A stretch of 64,000 nucleotides of DNA from positions 62,001 to 126,000 of the forward strand of contig NZ_JBHJMR010000002.1 in assembly GCF_042310355.1 (NCBI RefSeq), written 5' to 3'. Shown one piece after another: positions 1-14,208 of this stretch. The first letter of the stretch is position 1. Every line of letters starts with the position of its first letter. This DNA is from Wenzhouxiangella sp042310355 (GTDB taxonomy: Bacteria; Pseudomonadota; Gammaproteobacteria; Xanthomonadales; Wenzhouxiangellaceae). The translations under genes were made by a program, and so were the position numbers. The notes under the pieces are model-generated. The model was given only the letters and a program-made list of their open reading frames with translations. It was not told where the DNA came from and made no database searches.

Positions 1-732
1 CCGATCGACAGTCAGCTGTGGTACCGAACGCTGCTGGCCCGCGATATCGACCTGCTGACCGATGATTTCCGGGCCACCGGGCATCGGACCCTCAAGCTGG
101 CGCCGGCCATTGTCGGGGACTGGCCCGAGGGCAGGCAGCTGGGCTTCGACCGAATCTTCGCCGCCGACGACCTGGGTTACCGCGGGCCGCGCCTTGGCTG
201 GGTGACGATGCCCGACGAGTTCACGCTGCATCGCTTCGGCGGGCACATTCGGCCGCGCATCGATGCGCCGGTGTACGCGCAGTTCGCCCTGATCAGCAGC
301 CACTGGCCCTGGACGCCGGTGATCGAGCCGACGGCCGATCCGACGCGGATCGACCAGGGCCGCGTCTACGAGCGTTGGCGCGGTGGCGATACCGACACCC
401 TCGCGCTGATGTTCGACGCGGCCGCCCAGCGCGCGGCCTACCTCGACAGCGTCGAATACGCCCTGACCGTCACGCTCGAGTGGGCCCGCTGCCTGCCGGA
501 TGACGCCCTGCTGCTGGTGCTGGGCGATCACCAGCCGACCGGCCTGATCGCCGGGCGGGATGCCGGCGCGGGTGTGCCGGTCCACGTCATCAGCGGCGAT
601 GCAGCGCTCCTGGCCGGGTTCGAGCGGCGCGGTTTCGTTCCCGGCCTGCTGCCGCCGCCGAACGACGAATCGACGGGACTGGATCGTCTTCGCCACTGGC
701 TGCGGGAAGATTTCGGGCGCGATTTGCCATGA
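1..732 (+). CDS. Sulfatase-like / alkaline phosphatase superfamily protein, C-terminal part (5' truncated by window)
   Basis: Frame 1 is open from the first base to the stop at 730-732, giving 243 residues of a C-terminus whose start lies outside the window. The motif LLLVLGDHQPTG near residue 165 fits the metal-binding D-H pair in the C-terminal half of sulfatase/alkaline-phosphatase superfamily enzymes. Upstream, the stretch FALISSHWPWTPV resembles the substrate-side His of the same fold. The nucleophile (Cys/Ser/Thr) would be upstream and cannot be checked, so sulfatase, phosphoethanolamine transferase and phosphodiesterase all remain possible. A glycosyltransferase and a sulfotransferase follow on the same strand, which suggests surface-glycan modification; that is inference. 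Confidence 0.6.
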   Translation, partial: PIDSQLWYRTLLARDIDLLTDDFRATGHRTLKLAPAIVGDWPEGRQLGFDRIFAADDLGYRGPRLGWVTMPDEFTLHRFGGHIRPRIDAPVYAQFALISSHWPWTPVIEPTADPTRIDQGRVYERWRGGDTDTLALMFDAAAQRAAYLDSVEYALTVTLEWARCLPDDALLLVLGDHQPTGLIAGRDAGAGVPVHVISGDAALLAGFERRGFVPGLLPPPNDESTGLDRLRHWLREDFGRDLP

Positions 733-849
733 CGGCCTTCGCCGCTTAGTCTATGTCGGTTATTCGCCGCTGATCGATCATGTTGACCGCAATGCTTTCT
801 CCGCGCTCCGAGCTTTCCCGCCCTTGCCGTGCCCGACCGGGGTGCGTGC

Positions 850-1785
850 ATGCGTGACCAGGTTGCCTCGGCGGGGGGGCTGGGGTATCGACTGCGCCTG
901 GCGCTGAACTGGCTGGCGGTGAGCCTGAAGCTGCCGCCGCGCTGGTTCCAGTCGCCGCCGCCGCCGGAGTCCAGCCGTGCGGCGCGCAGCGGAAGACTGC
1001 ACATCGAGATCGTCAGCCATTGCTGGCGGTACGCGCATCTTCTGGCCTACCAGTTGAGTTCGCTGGTGAACGAACCGCCCGAGGACGTGGCGGTAACCAT
1101 GACGGTCTTCCACGCGGCCGAGGATGCCGACACCGTGGCCCTGCTGGATCTGTTCGGGGCCATGGATGTGCCCAATGTCCGCTGGAACTGGCAGGTGCTC
1201 GAACCGACTCAGCTATTCCGGCGCGCGATCGGCCGCAATCGCGCGGCGCTTGCCAGCGAGGCCGACTGGGTCTGGTTCAACGACTGCGACGTGATTTTTC
1301 GCGACGGTTGCCTGGACGCCGTCGGCCGGGCGCTTCAGGGGCGTCGCGACGCCCTGGTATACCCGACCCACGAGCAGGTCTCGCCGGTGTACGAGCCTGG
1401 TGATCCGGTGCTCGAAGCCGCGCGCGAGCCTCGCCTGGTCGATATCGATCCGGCCAGTTTCAGGCGCCGGGACTACACGCGCGCGGTCGGCGCCATGCAG
1501 ATCACCCACGGTGATGTCGCCCGGGCCTGCGGTTACTGCCGCGATATCGCCGTGTTCCAGCAGCCTACGGATCGTTTCGCCAAGGCGCGCGAGGATCGCG
1601 CGTTCCGCTGGCTGCTGGGCAGCGAAGGTGTGGCCATCGAGGCGCCGGGCATCTACAGAATCCGCCACCAGGCCAAGGGACGCTACCGCAAGTCCGGCAT
1701 GCACAGCCGTGTCAGGACCGAGGTCCGGAAGGCGCAGCTGCGCTGGCGCGAGCGCGGCCAGGAGGACTCCTCATCGGACCGCTGA
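850..1785 (+). CDS. Glycosyltransferase-like protein (GT-A type)
   Basis: A 311-residue protein from ATG at 850; a GTG at 829 would add seven residues, but the ATG is the more ordinary choice. There is no signal peptide. The centre carries WVWFNDCDVIFR (about residue 138), an acidic D-x-D-like patch after a hydrophobic strand, typical of GT-A nucleotide-sugar transferases. An N-terminal strand HIEIVSHCWRY precedes it, in the place of the usual Rossmann-like donor site. I cannot assign a family or substrate with confidence. It is followed 29 bases later by a sulfotransferase gene and preceded by a sulfatase-like gene, so a role in making or decorating a surface saccharide is plausible. Confidence 0.55.
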   Translation: MRDQVASAGGLGYRLRLALNWLAVSLKLPPRWFQSPPPPESSRAARSGRLHIEIVSHCWRYAHLLAYQLSSLVNEPPEDVAVTMTVFHAAEDADTVALLDLFGAMDVPNVRWNWQVLEPTQLFRRAIGRNRAALASEADWVWFNDCDVIFRDGCLDAVGRALQGRRDALVYPTHEQVSPVYEPGDPVLEAAREPRLVDIDPASFRRRDYTRAVGAMQITHGDVARACGYCRDIAVFQQPTDRFAKAREDRAFRWLLGSEGVAIEAPGIYRIRHQAKGRYRKSGMHSRVRTEVRKAQLRWRERGQEDSSSDR

Positions 1786-1814
1786 GCGACGACCCGGTCG
1801 GACGATAAGCCCGC

Positions 1815-2591
1815 ATGACCCGGATCCGCTTTCACATCGGCGCGCACAAGACCGCCACCACCCACTTGCAGATGACCCTGGCGCGCTGCCGACTGGCGCC
1901 GGGGACGCGCTACGTGCCGCTCAAGCGCCTGCGCCGCCTGCTGACATCGCCCGTGCGCAAGGGCCGGCCCTTTCTGCCGTGGCACCGCTGGTACCGCGGC
2001 ACCTGGTTGTTCTCCGACGAGAACATCCTGGGCAATTCGTCCAACGTGCGACGTATGTACCGCGATCCGGCGGCCGCCCTGAGCTACTTTGCCGACTGCG
2101 AGCTGGAACTGTTCATGGCGATACGCAGCTACGATACGTTTCTGCCCTCGGCCTGGGGCGAGCGCCTGTGGCGACATCCCTTCGAGCCGTTCGAAGCCGA
2201 GATGCCCAAGCGCCGCTGGACCGACGTGATTGCCGATCTGCAGGGCTCGCTCCCCGGGGTGCCCATCCACGTCTGGCGCTACGAGGATTACCGCGACCAC
2301 GCCGAATCGATCGTTCGTTTCTACGCCGGCGATGCCGTCGAGCACTACCCCGGCGAGCTCGACCGGACGCCCAAGGCCGGTTTCTCGACCAAGGCCGTGA
2401 CCCATCTGAACCTTTATGCCGGGTCGCATCCGGGGCGCATGCGGATTCGACAGATTCGCGATCGCTATCCGGTCAGCGAGGATTACCCGCGTTTCGACCC
2501 GTGGACCGCCAAGCAGCGGGCCACGCTTCAGGCGATGTATGCCGAGGATGTGGCCGAGCTGGAACGCCGTGTTGACTTCTGGCGGCCCTGA
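1815..2591 (+). CDS. Sulfotransferase family protein
   Basis: A 258-residue protein starting at ATG 1815. The extreme N-terminus reads RFHIGAHKTATTHLQ, the 5'-phosphosulfate-binding loop (H-x-G-x-H-K-T-x-T-T) seen in PAPS-dependent sulfotransferases and related sulfotransferase-like proteins. WRYEDYRDHAESIVRFY near residue 157 resembles the downstream part of such enzymes, where residues contact the 3'-phosphate. There is no signal peptide, consistent with cytoplasmic sulfation of a carbohydrate precursor. It lies 29 bases after a glycosyltransferase-like gene on the same strand. The acceptor is unknown. Confidence 0.65.
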   Translation: MTRIRFHIGAHKTATTHLQMTLARCRLAPGTRYVPLKRLRRLLTSPVRKGRPFLPWHRWYRGTWLFSDENILGNSSNVRRMYRDPAAALSYFADCELELFMAIRSYDTFLPSAWGERLWRHPFEPFEAEMPKRRWTDVIADLQGSLPGVPIHVWRYEDYRDHAESIVRFYAGDAVEHYPGELDRTPKAGFSTKAVTHLNLYAGSHPGRMRIRQIRDRYPVSEDYPRFDPWTAKQRATLQAMYAEDVAELERRVDFWRP

Positions 2592-2713
2592 TGGATGCGT
2601 CCTGCCCGGCCGCCGCGAGAGAAGTGCGGTTCAGCCCCGGCTCAGGATTCGCTGTTAGGCTCTGATAGGAAGGCAGTGTTCAGCATTGCTGTCGGGTCAC
2701 AAGGAGAGTAAGC

Positions 2714-2986
2714 ATGCGAATCCTGGTTCTGATTGCGGGCCTGTTTCTGGCCGCCGGCGCGCAAGCCAATTGCGAATTGTCTTCGGCGCGGCTGGGCAAT
2801 CAGCTGCTGAAGGTGGGGGATTCCGAGCGCAAGGTGTTGCAGCAGGAACCTGACCGGACGGTGCAGCTGGAGAACCGCCGCGGCGCGGCGGTCGGTATCC
2901 GCTACGACTTCTACCTGCGAGGCAAGACGGTGGCAGTCCATGTGCGTGGCGGCAGGATTTCGATGATCTGCCACATCAACGACTGA
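2714..2986 (+). CDS. Small exported protein, DUF2845-like
   Basis: A 90-residue protein with a strong Shine-Dalgarno (AAGGAG about 8 bases before ATG 2714). Residues 1-18 form a signal peptide ending AGAQA, so the mature protein is about 72 residues. The mature part has two cysteines (in ANCELSS and MICHIND) that could form a disulfide. The segment GNQLLKVGDSERKVLQQ is like the 'L-x-x-G-D-s-x-x-x-V' pattern of DUF2845 periplasmic proteins. Function is unknown. It is convergent with the phosphatase gene, with only 9 bases between the stops. Confidence 0.55.
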   Translation: MRILVLIAGLFLAAGAQANCELSSARLGNQLLKVGDSERKVLQQEPDRTVQLENRRGAAVGIRYDFYLRGKTVAVHVRGGRISMICHIND

Positions 2987-2995
2987 AACGACTTC

Positions 2996-3550
2996 TCATT
3001 CTGCCGGCGATCCGGCGGCTGCTTCGTCCGCCGCCCCGTAGCGGCTGAAGATAACGTCCATGCCCGCGTCGTCCGGCAGCAGCAGGTACATGCGATCGTA
3101 GTCCGACTCGCTGATCGTGCCGACGGTCTTGCCCGTCAGGGCCTCGACGATCAGGGGCACGGTGTTGGAATGCCCGGCAATCACCAGCAAACCCTCGGCC
3201 CGGGACGCTTCGACCTGCGAGACAAGCGCCCGGATGTGCTCCTCGATGTCGCTCCCTGGCTCCGCCGGCACGATCGTCACCTCCAGGTTTCGCTTTGCTG
3301 CCAGTACGGCCAGGGTCTGCTGCGTGCGCTGGTATTGCGAGGCGATCAGACCGCCGACGTCGGCCTGATCGAGCGCCTCGGCCAGCTTTTGGGCGCGTTC
3401 GTGCCCGGCGCTCGTCAAGCCGGGGTCGCGCGTCCCGTCGTCGGCCTTTTCAGCATGGCGCACCACGACGATGCCGGAATCCGCGGCCAGCGCCGGTGCG
3501 AGGGGCAGGGTGGCCAGAACGAGGGGGAGAAGGAGTCGCAGGGTTCTCAT
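2996..3550 (-). CDS. Exported histidine phosphatase family protein
   Basis: A 184-residue protein with a signal peptide ending near ALAAD (residues 1-23). The mature N-terminus carries VVVRHAEKAD; His32 in RHAEK is the phospho-accepting histidine of branch-1 histidine phosphatases. A second catalytic-type His is in VIAGHSNTVP (about residue 125). DPGLTSAGHERAQKLAEAL is the usual L-T-x-x-G-x-x-Q/A helix. Size and motifs fit periplasmic phosphoglycerate-mutase-like or SixA-like phosphatases. The substrate cannot be read from sequence. Confidence 0.8.
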   Translation of the reverse strand: MRTLRLLLPLVLATLPLAPALAADSGIVVVRHAEKADDGTRDPGLTSAGHERAQKLAEALDQADVGGLIASQYQRTQQTLAVLAAKRNLEVTIVPAEPGSDIEEHIRALVSQVEASRAEGLLVIAGHSNTVPLIVEALTGKTVGTISESDYDRMYLLLPDDAGMDVIFSRYGAADEAAAGSPAE

Positions 3551-3639
3551 CGCGATTTGTCGGGTGCGGGCTGAGCGGGCATTATACGGTGGCCCGTTCG
3601 CCGAGCCCTTCGGCTCAACGCACTTGTGGAAATCGCCCC

Positions 3640-5895
3640 ATGCCCCGTCTTTGCTTCCCGATCGCCCTGGTTCTGGTCACCCTGGCCCTGTCCGCCGCAC
3701 AGGCGCAGGCGCCCTCGCTCGGGCGCATCGTGTCCCTGCCGAGCCTGACGGGCACGGCGCCCGCCTCGCCGGTGTGGGCGCCGGACAGTTCCCGCCTGGC
3801 CTTTGTCTGGAACGACGAAGGGATGCCGTTCCGCGACGTCTGGGTGGTCAACGCCGACGGCGACGAATTGCGTCGACTCACCCGGCTGGCGCCGCGGGAC
3901 ACGCCGCCGCCGGAGCCGGGCCAGGGTCGCGAGGCCATGCTCGAGCGCAGCGCGAGACGCCACGCCGGCGGCGTTGCCCGGATCGCCTGGACGCCGGATT
4001 CGAAGCGGGTGGTCTACGCGCATGGCGGTGAGCTGTGGGCAGTGCCTGCCAGCGGCGGCGAGGCCAGGCCGCTGCTGCCCGAGAATGCCCGCGGGCACTC
4101 GCCGGTGTTCTCTCCCGGTGGTGGACGCATCGCTTTCGTGCGTGACCATGACTTGTGGTTGCACGATATTGATCGCGGCAGCTCGAGCCAGGTGACCGAG
4201 CTGGGTCAGGACGGCATTGCTCGTGTCCCCGTCGGCGCTTTTGCCGGTCCGGATGCGTATGTTCGAAGCCATGCCTGGTCAGCCAACGGGCGCTACCTGG
4301 CCTTCGTGTTCGTCGATCGCAGCGAGGTACGTCGGGTGCCGATCCCGGCCTGGCTGCACGGTGAGGAACCGTTGCTGCACGAAGTTCGGCGCGCGTATCC
4401 GGGCGATCGCGACGAGCGCCAGCGTGTGGGCGTCTACGACACCTCGGACGGTAGCTTGAAGTGGCTTGAGCTTGGCGATCCAACATCCCGGATTTTCTAC
4501 GAAATCGCCTGGTCGCCCACCGCTTCCGAGCTGCTGGTGCACCAGGGTGCCGACGTGGCCGAGGAGCGCTGGATCCATGTTGCCGACGCGGCGTCGGGCA
4601 AGGTGCGCACGGTCTGGCACGACAGGCGCCCGAAGCGGGTTTACCCGATTTTCCGGGCGGTGTGGGCTTCGGACGGAGACCGGGTTCGCTTCATCGGTGA
4701 CCAGCACGAGCACTATCGTCTCTACGAGGTCGACGCGGAAGGTGGCGAGCCGCGCATCCTGACAGAAGGCGATTTCGACGTGGCCGCCACGCGTTCGGCC
4801 GCCCTGGTGGAAACACGCGGCGAGGCGCTGTATTTCGTTGCTGCTGCGCCCACGCCCTACGAACGGCAGCTGTTCCGGATCGACGGGGCTGACGCCGAGC
4901 CGGTTCGCATCACTTCAAGGGCCGGCGTCCACCAACCGTCGGTCTCGCCCGACGGGCGCCATGTCGCCAGCGTCCATTCCAGCGACGAGCGACCGTCCGA
5001 ACTCTACGTCGGCCCGGCGGAGGCCGACAGCGCGCTCGCCCGCGTGACGCAATCGCCGCACCCCGATTTCCAGGAATACGACTGGATCAAACCGCGCTAC
5101 GTGAGCTTCCCGGGACCGGAGGCGGGCATGACCCTGCATGCACGCATCGTCGAGCCGCGCGACATTGAACCGGGCAAGCGCTACCCGGTGCTGATCGGCA
5201 ACATCTACTCCAACACCGTCCGCAACGCCTGGGATGCCGAGCGGCCCACGACCAACCTGCAACAGCGCCTGGCACTGACCGGCGAATACATCCACGTACA
5301 GGTCGACCTGCGCGGCAGCGTGGGCTACGGCGTGGATTTCCGCGAGGCCTTCCAGGGCGACTGGGGGCGGGGCGACCTGCGTGACCTGGTCGCGACCGTC
5401 GACTACCTGAAGACGCTCGACCACGTCGATCCGGAACGGATCGGCCTTTGGGGCAACAGCTACGGCGGCCTGATGGTGCTCTCGGCGCTGTTTCGCGAGC
5501 CGGGCCTGTTCGCCGGCGGCGTGGCGGGCGCGCCGGCGGTGGATGTCGAGCATTTCACCGGCTACGACCAGCACCTCACGCGCCGGCCCGACACGCATCC
5601 GGAGATCTTCGAGACAGGCAGCCTGATGGACCTGGGCGAAGATCTCTCCGACCCGCTGATGATCATCCACGGCATGCACGACGACATCGTGCCGTTCAAG
5701 ACCACCCTGATGCTCACCGAGAAACTGATGCTGCTGGGCAAGGACTTCGACCTGGTGGCCATGCCGCGCGCGCCGCACTGGTGGGCGGGCACCGAGCATT
5801 ACGCGGTCTATACTTTCGGCAAGCTCGAGGACTTTTTCCGGCGCCACGTGACGCCGGGGCCGCGGTCGGCTGATGGCGGCAACGGCGGCCGCTGA
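3640..5895 (+). CDS. Exported S9 family (prolyl oligopeptidase-like) peptidase
   Basis: A 751-residue protein from ATG 3640; the frame is open further upstream, but this ATG gives a clean signal peptide (PRLCFPIALVLVTLALSAAQAQA). Residues about 30-480 are an N-terminal beta-propeller with PD40/TolB-like blades such as SPVFSPGGGRIAFV and SYDPSVSPDG-type repeats. The C-terminal alpha/beta-hydrolase domain has the S9 triad: Ser607 in GLWGNSYGGLM, Asp681 in IHGMHDDIVPF and His713 in PRAPHWW. The layout matches dipeptidyl-peptidase-IV/acylaminoacyl-peptidase-like enzymes that cleave short peptides in the periplasm. It stands alone on the plus strand. Confidence 0.88.
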   Translation: MPRLCFPIALVLVTLALSAAQAQAPSLGRIVSLPSLTGTAPASPVWAPDSSRLAFVWNDEGMPFRDVWVVNADGDELRRLTRLAPRDTPPPEPGQGREAMLERSARRHAGGVARIAWTPDSKRVVYAHGGELWAVPASGGEARPLLPENARGHSPVFSPGGGRIAFVRDHDLWLHDIDRGSSSQVTELGQDGIARVPVGAFAGPDAYVRSHAWSANGRYLAFVFVDRSEVRRVPIPAWLHGEEPLLHEVRRAYPGDRDERQRVGVYDTSDGSLKWLELGDPTSRIFYEIAWSPTASELLVHQGADVAEERWIHVADAASGKVRTVWHDRRPKRVYPIFRAVWASDGDRVRFIGDQHEHYRLYEVDAEGGEPRILTEGDFDVAATRSAALVETRGEALYFVAAAPTPYERQLFRIDGADAEPVRITSRAGVHQPSVSPDGRHVASVHSSDERPSELYVGPAEADSALARVTQSPHPDFQEYDWIKPRYVSFPGPEAGMTLHARIVEPRDIEPGKRYPVLIGNIYSNTVRNAWDAERPTTNLQQRLALTGEYIHVQVDLRGSVGYGVDFREAFQGDWGRGDLRDLVATVDYLKTLDHVDPERIGLWGNSYGGLMVLSALFREPGLFAGGVAGAPAVDVEHFTGYDQHLTRRPDTHPEIFETGSLMDLGEDLSDPLMIIHGMHDDIVPFKTTLMLTEKLMLLGKDFDLVAMPRAPHWWAGTEHYAVYTFGKLEDFFRRHVTPGPRSADGGNGGR

Positions 5896-5952
5896 AAGGC
5901 CGATCGACGGCATAATGGATGGATCGATTCACGCAACACGGGAATGACGCGC

Positions 5953-7365
5953 ATGCAACTGGATCAGGCGAAGCAAACCATCGAGAGGCTCTGGCGGGAC
6001 GACATGGTCGATGCCCTGTCGGAGTTCATCCGCATTCCGGCCAAGTCGCCGGATTTCGATCCCGACTGGGCGGCGAACGGCTATATCGACGAAGCCGTTG
6101 AGCACACCGTGAAGTGGTGCAAGCAGCAGCCCATCGAGGGCATGCAGATCGAAGTGGTCCGTCTCGAGGGGCGCACGCCGGTTGTGCTGATCGACATTCC
6201 GGGCAGCGTCGATGACACGGTTTTCCTCTACGGCCACCTCGACAAGCAGCCCGAAGCCAGCGGCTGGTCGGAGGGGCTCGGACCCTGGCAGCCGGTGGTC
6301 CGCGACGGCAAGCTCTACGGTCGGGGCAGCGCGGACGACGGCTACGCGGTCTATTCCTCGATTGCCGCCATCCGCGCGGTTCAGGAGCAGGGCGAGCCAC
6401 ACGCGCGCTGCGTGCTGCTGATCGAAACCTGCGAGGAGTCCGGCAGCTACGACCTGCCGGCGTATATCGAACACCTGGCCGATCGCATCGGTTCGCCTTC
6501 CCTGGTGGTCTGTCTCGACTCCGGCGCCGGCAACTACGATCAGATGTGGATCACCAGTTCGCTGCGCGGCATGGCCGCCGGTACGCTGCACGTCGATATC
6601 CTGAGCGAGGGTGTGCACTCGGGCATGGCCTCGGGCATCGTGCCCTCGAGTTTCCGGATCGCCCGGCAGCTCTTGTCGCGTATTGAAGACGAGACGACCG
6701 GGCGAATCCTGCCCGATGCGCTGAACGTCGAGATACCCCAGCAGCGCCACAGGCAGCTGGCGGCCGTGGCCGATGAGTTGGGCGACGGCATCCACGTCTC
6801 GCTGCCCTGGGTCGATGGAGCGGAGCCGGTCGGCGAGACGCCGCTGGATCGACTGATCAACCGCAACTGGCGATCCGCCCTGGCGGTAACCGGCGCCGAC
6901 GGGCTGCCGGCGCTCGGGCAGGCGGGTAACGTTCTGCGGCCGGGCACGGCGCTCAAGCTGTCCATGCGTTTGCCGCCGACCCTGGACGCCGAGATGGCCA
7001 CGCGCTGCATGAAGGACCTGCTCGAACGCGACCCGCCCTACGGTGCACGGGTTCGTTTCGAGCCGGAAACGCCGGCCGACGGATGGAACGCCCCGGAGTT
7101 CGCACCCTGGCTGGAGTCGGCCTGTCAGAAGGCGTCGGAGGCGATGTTCGGCAAGCCGGCGATGTTCATGGGCGAGGGCGGTTCGATCCCCTTCATGGCG
7201 CTGCTGGGCGAGTCTTTCCCCGAAGCGCAATTCCTGATCACCGGCGTGCTGGGGCCGAAATCGAACGCGCACGGGCCGAACGAGTTCCTGCACCTGCCCT
7301 ATGTCAGCAAGCTGACCAGCGCGGTCGCCAGCATCCTGGCCGACCATGGCGCCCGCGAGCGCTGA
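5953..7365 (+). CDS. M20 family metallopeptidase
   Basis: A protein of about 470 residues. ATG 5944 and ATG 5953 are both possible; I prefer 5953 because the purine-rich GGGA lies at normal ribosome-binding distance from it. Metal-site motifs of the M20/M28 co-catalytic zinc fold are visible: VFLYGHLDKQPE (His-x-Asp), GRGSADDGYAVY (bridging Asp) and IETCEESGSYD (catalytic Glu-Glu pair). A lid/dimerisation insertion follows from about residue 200. There is no signal peptide, so it is a cytoplasmic dipeptidase/carboxypeptidase-like enzyme. Its stop is 7 bases before the apt start, suggesting co-transcription. Confidence 0.87.
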   Translation: MQLDQAKQTIERLWRDDMVDALSEFIRIPAKSPDFDPDWAANGYIDEAVEHTVKWCKQQPIEGMQIEVVRLEGRTPVVLIDIPGSVDDTVFLYGHLDKQPEASGWSEGLGPWQPVVRDGKLYGRGSADDGYAVYSSIAAIRAVQEQGEPHARCVLLIETCEESGSYDLPAYIEHLADRIGSPSLVVCLDSGAGNYDQMWITSSLRGMAAGTLHVDILSEGVHSGMASGIVPSSFRIARQLLSRIEDETTGRILPDALNVEIPQQRHRQLAAVADELGDGIHVSLPWVDGAEPVGETPLDRLINRNWRSALAVTGADGLPALGQAGNVLRPGTALKLSMRLPPTLDAEMATRCMKDLLERDPPYGARVRFEPETPADGWNAPEFAPWLESACQKASEAMFGKPAMFMGEGGSIPFMALLGESFPEAQFLITGVLGPKSNAHGPNEFLHLPYVSKLTSAVASILADHGARER

Positions 7366-7372
7366 GGTGGCC

Positions 7373-7882
7373 ATGGACTACCGCAACCTGATCCGAGACG
7401 TACCCGACTGGCCCGAGCCGGGCGTGGTTTTCAAGGACATTACGCCCCTTCTGGCCGACCCCAAGGGCCTGGCCTGGGCGGTGGACCGGCTCTACGAGCC
7501 TTTCGTCGGCAGGGGCATCGACCTGGTGGCCGGCATCGAGTCGCGCGGGTTCATCTTCGCCGTCGGCGTGGCCCGCGCCCTGGGCGCGGGTTTCATCCCG
7601 GTGAGAAAGCCCGGCAAGCTGCCCAGGGCCACGTTACGGCGCCAGTACGACCTGGAATACGGCAGCGATGCCGTGGAAATGCACGCCGACGCGGCGGGTG
7701 AGGGGCAACGGGTGCTGGTGATCGACGACGTGCTGGCCACCGGCGGCACCATGGCGGCCACCTGCGAGCTGTTCGCCGAGACCGGCGCGGATGTGGTTGG
7801 CGCTGCCGTGCTGGTCGAACTGGGTTTCCTCGACGGCGCCCAGCGGGTCACGGTTCCGCTTCACTCGGTGATTGTTTACTGA
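7373..7882 (+). CDS. apt: Adenine phosphoribosyltransferase
   Basis: A 169-residue protein, the normal length for Apt. It starts at ATG 7373, which has GAGGTGG immediately upstream; the frame continues 9 codons further 5' into the M20 gene, but that start is less likely. PDWPEPGVVFKDITPLL is the characteristic N-terminus. AGIESRGFIFA is the purine-base loop and VLVIDDVLATGGTM is the PRPP-binding motif. The enzyme makes AMP from adenine and PRPP in purine salvage, in the cytoplasm. It follows the M20 peptidase gene by 7 bases. Confidence 0.95.
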   Translation: MDYRNLIRDVPDWPEPGVVFKDITPLLADPKGLAWAVDRLYEPFVGRGIDLVAGIESRGFIFAVGVARALGAGFIPVRKPGKLPRATLRRQYDLEYGSDAVEMHADAAGEGQRVLVIDDVLATGGTMAATCELFAETGADVVGAAVLVELGFLDGAQRVTVPLHSVIVY

Positions 7883-8097
7883 GGCAGGAACTCCATACCC
7901 GATGATTGAGAGCATGCCATGCAACTCTCCAGAAGCGTAATGCTGATGCTGCTGGCCAGATGCTGACTGGATACGAGATAGAGACCTTCAACGAGATGAA
8001 TGGCTCACTCGTCAGATTGATGAATCGATACCATTCAGGCGATCTTTAGTTTCCCGAAGCCAATCCGAGGCAAGCATCAGCTCCCGCCCCATTTGCG

Positions 8098-8125
8098 AAA
8101 ACGCCCCGGAAGGCCGGGGCGTTTT
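8098..8125 (-). terminator. Intrinsic terminator of the first subtilase gene
   Basis: A perfect 12-bp stem (AAAACGCCCCGG / CCGGGGCGTTTT) with a 4-base loop lies 26 bases past the stop of the minus-strand protease gene. The exact same 28 bases recur at 10236-10263 after the paralogous gene. The T-run on the minus strand is only four bases long here, so termination may be weaker than at the second copy. Confidence 0.75.
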
Positions 8126-8150
8126 GGTTCTGGTCGTATGACCTTTGAGC

Positions 8151-10025
<1,875 letters not shown>

Positions 10026-10106
10026 GTTGGGTTTGCTCCCGTTTCGATCATTTCTGTGAGTCCCCTTGATCGCTTTACAGGCTCCGCTCCTCTCAGAGCC
10101 CATATT

Positions 10107-10179
10107 TGTATACCCGATCGAAGTGCGCGAAATCCAGTGAATCGGGAGACTTGTTTCACTTTTTGTGACGTATATCACA
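10107..10179 (-). promoter_or_regulatory. Putative promoter with perfect CRP/Clp-type site upstream of the first subtilase
   Basis: TGTGACGTATATCACA at 10164-10179 is a perfect TGTGA-N6-TCACA palindrome, the binding site of CRP and its Xanthomonad relative Clp. On the minus strand a TATACA -10-like hexamer lies at 10107-10112, placing the palindrome near -70 relative to a likely start, a class I activation position. The palindrome begins exactly 139 bases upstream of the ATG, the same distance as at the paralogue. No convincing -35 was seen, as expected of an activated promoter. Binding itself is inference. Confidence 0.6.
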
Positions 10180-10235
10180 TAAGTTTTTTCGATTCAGTCA
10201 CACATTTGTCACCAGTGTGCCGGCCGTTCGGCAAA

Positions 10236-10263
10236 AAAACGCCCCGGAAGGCCGGGGCGTTTT
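10236..10263 (-). terminator. Intrinsic terminator of the second subtilase gene
   Basis: The same 12-bp stem and AAGG loop as at 8098-8125, followed on the minus strand by a run of seven T, lies 27 bases past the stop of the 750-residue protease gene. It separates the tandem paralogues transcriptionally. Confidence 0.85.
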
Positions 10264-10289
10264 CGTTTCTGGTCGATTGACCTTTCGGT

Positions 10290-12542
<2,253 letters not shown>

Positions 12543-12623
12543 GTTGGGCAGTCTCCCGTTTTTGTCATTTCGTGAGTCCCCTTGTTGGTATTGCAAGCTT
12601 CGATGTTGATCGAAGCCGCTCTA

Positions 12624-12696
12624 GGGATACACGATCGTCAGGCCTGATTTCCACCCGATCCGGGAAACGATTTGCAAAGTTGTGAACTTCGTCACG
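12624..12696 (-). promoter_or_regulatory. Putative promoter with CRP/Clp-type site upstream of the second subtilase (shared with tnaA)
   Basis: TGTGAACTTCGTCACG at 12681-12696 matches TGTGA-N6-TCACA at 9 of 10 fixed positions. It starts 139 bases upstream of the protease ATG. A TATCCC hexamer at 12624-12629 occupies the same offset as the TATACA of the paralogue. The divergent tryptophanase gene begins 127 bases on the other side, so one site could serve both; tryptophanase is CRP-activated in Escherichia coli. Inference from spacing only. Confidence 0.5.
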
Positions 12697-12822
12697 CAGG
12701 TAATCGGAACTTGTTCACAATTTGAGCAATTTTCTACGCCGCGCGATTCGACCGGCGGGTGACGAGAAGCACCGGCAGCGATTATCATCCCCGCTTCCCT
12801 TGCATCAGGAGTCCGCATTTCC

Positions 12823-14208
<1,386 letters not shown>

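Noticed and set aside
3295..3639. 115-codon upstream extension of the S9 peptidase
   Set aside because: It overlaps the histidine phosphatase gene on the other strand and would bury the clear signal peptide that starts at 3640.
12697..12822. tnaC-type leader peptide before tryptophanase
   Set aside because: No short frame with a Trp codon, and no rut-like or pause arrangement, was found between the palindrome and the tnaA start.
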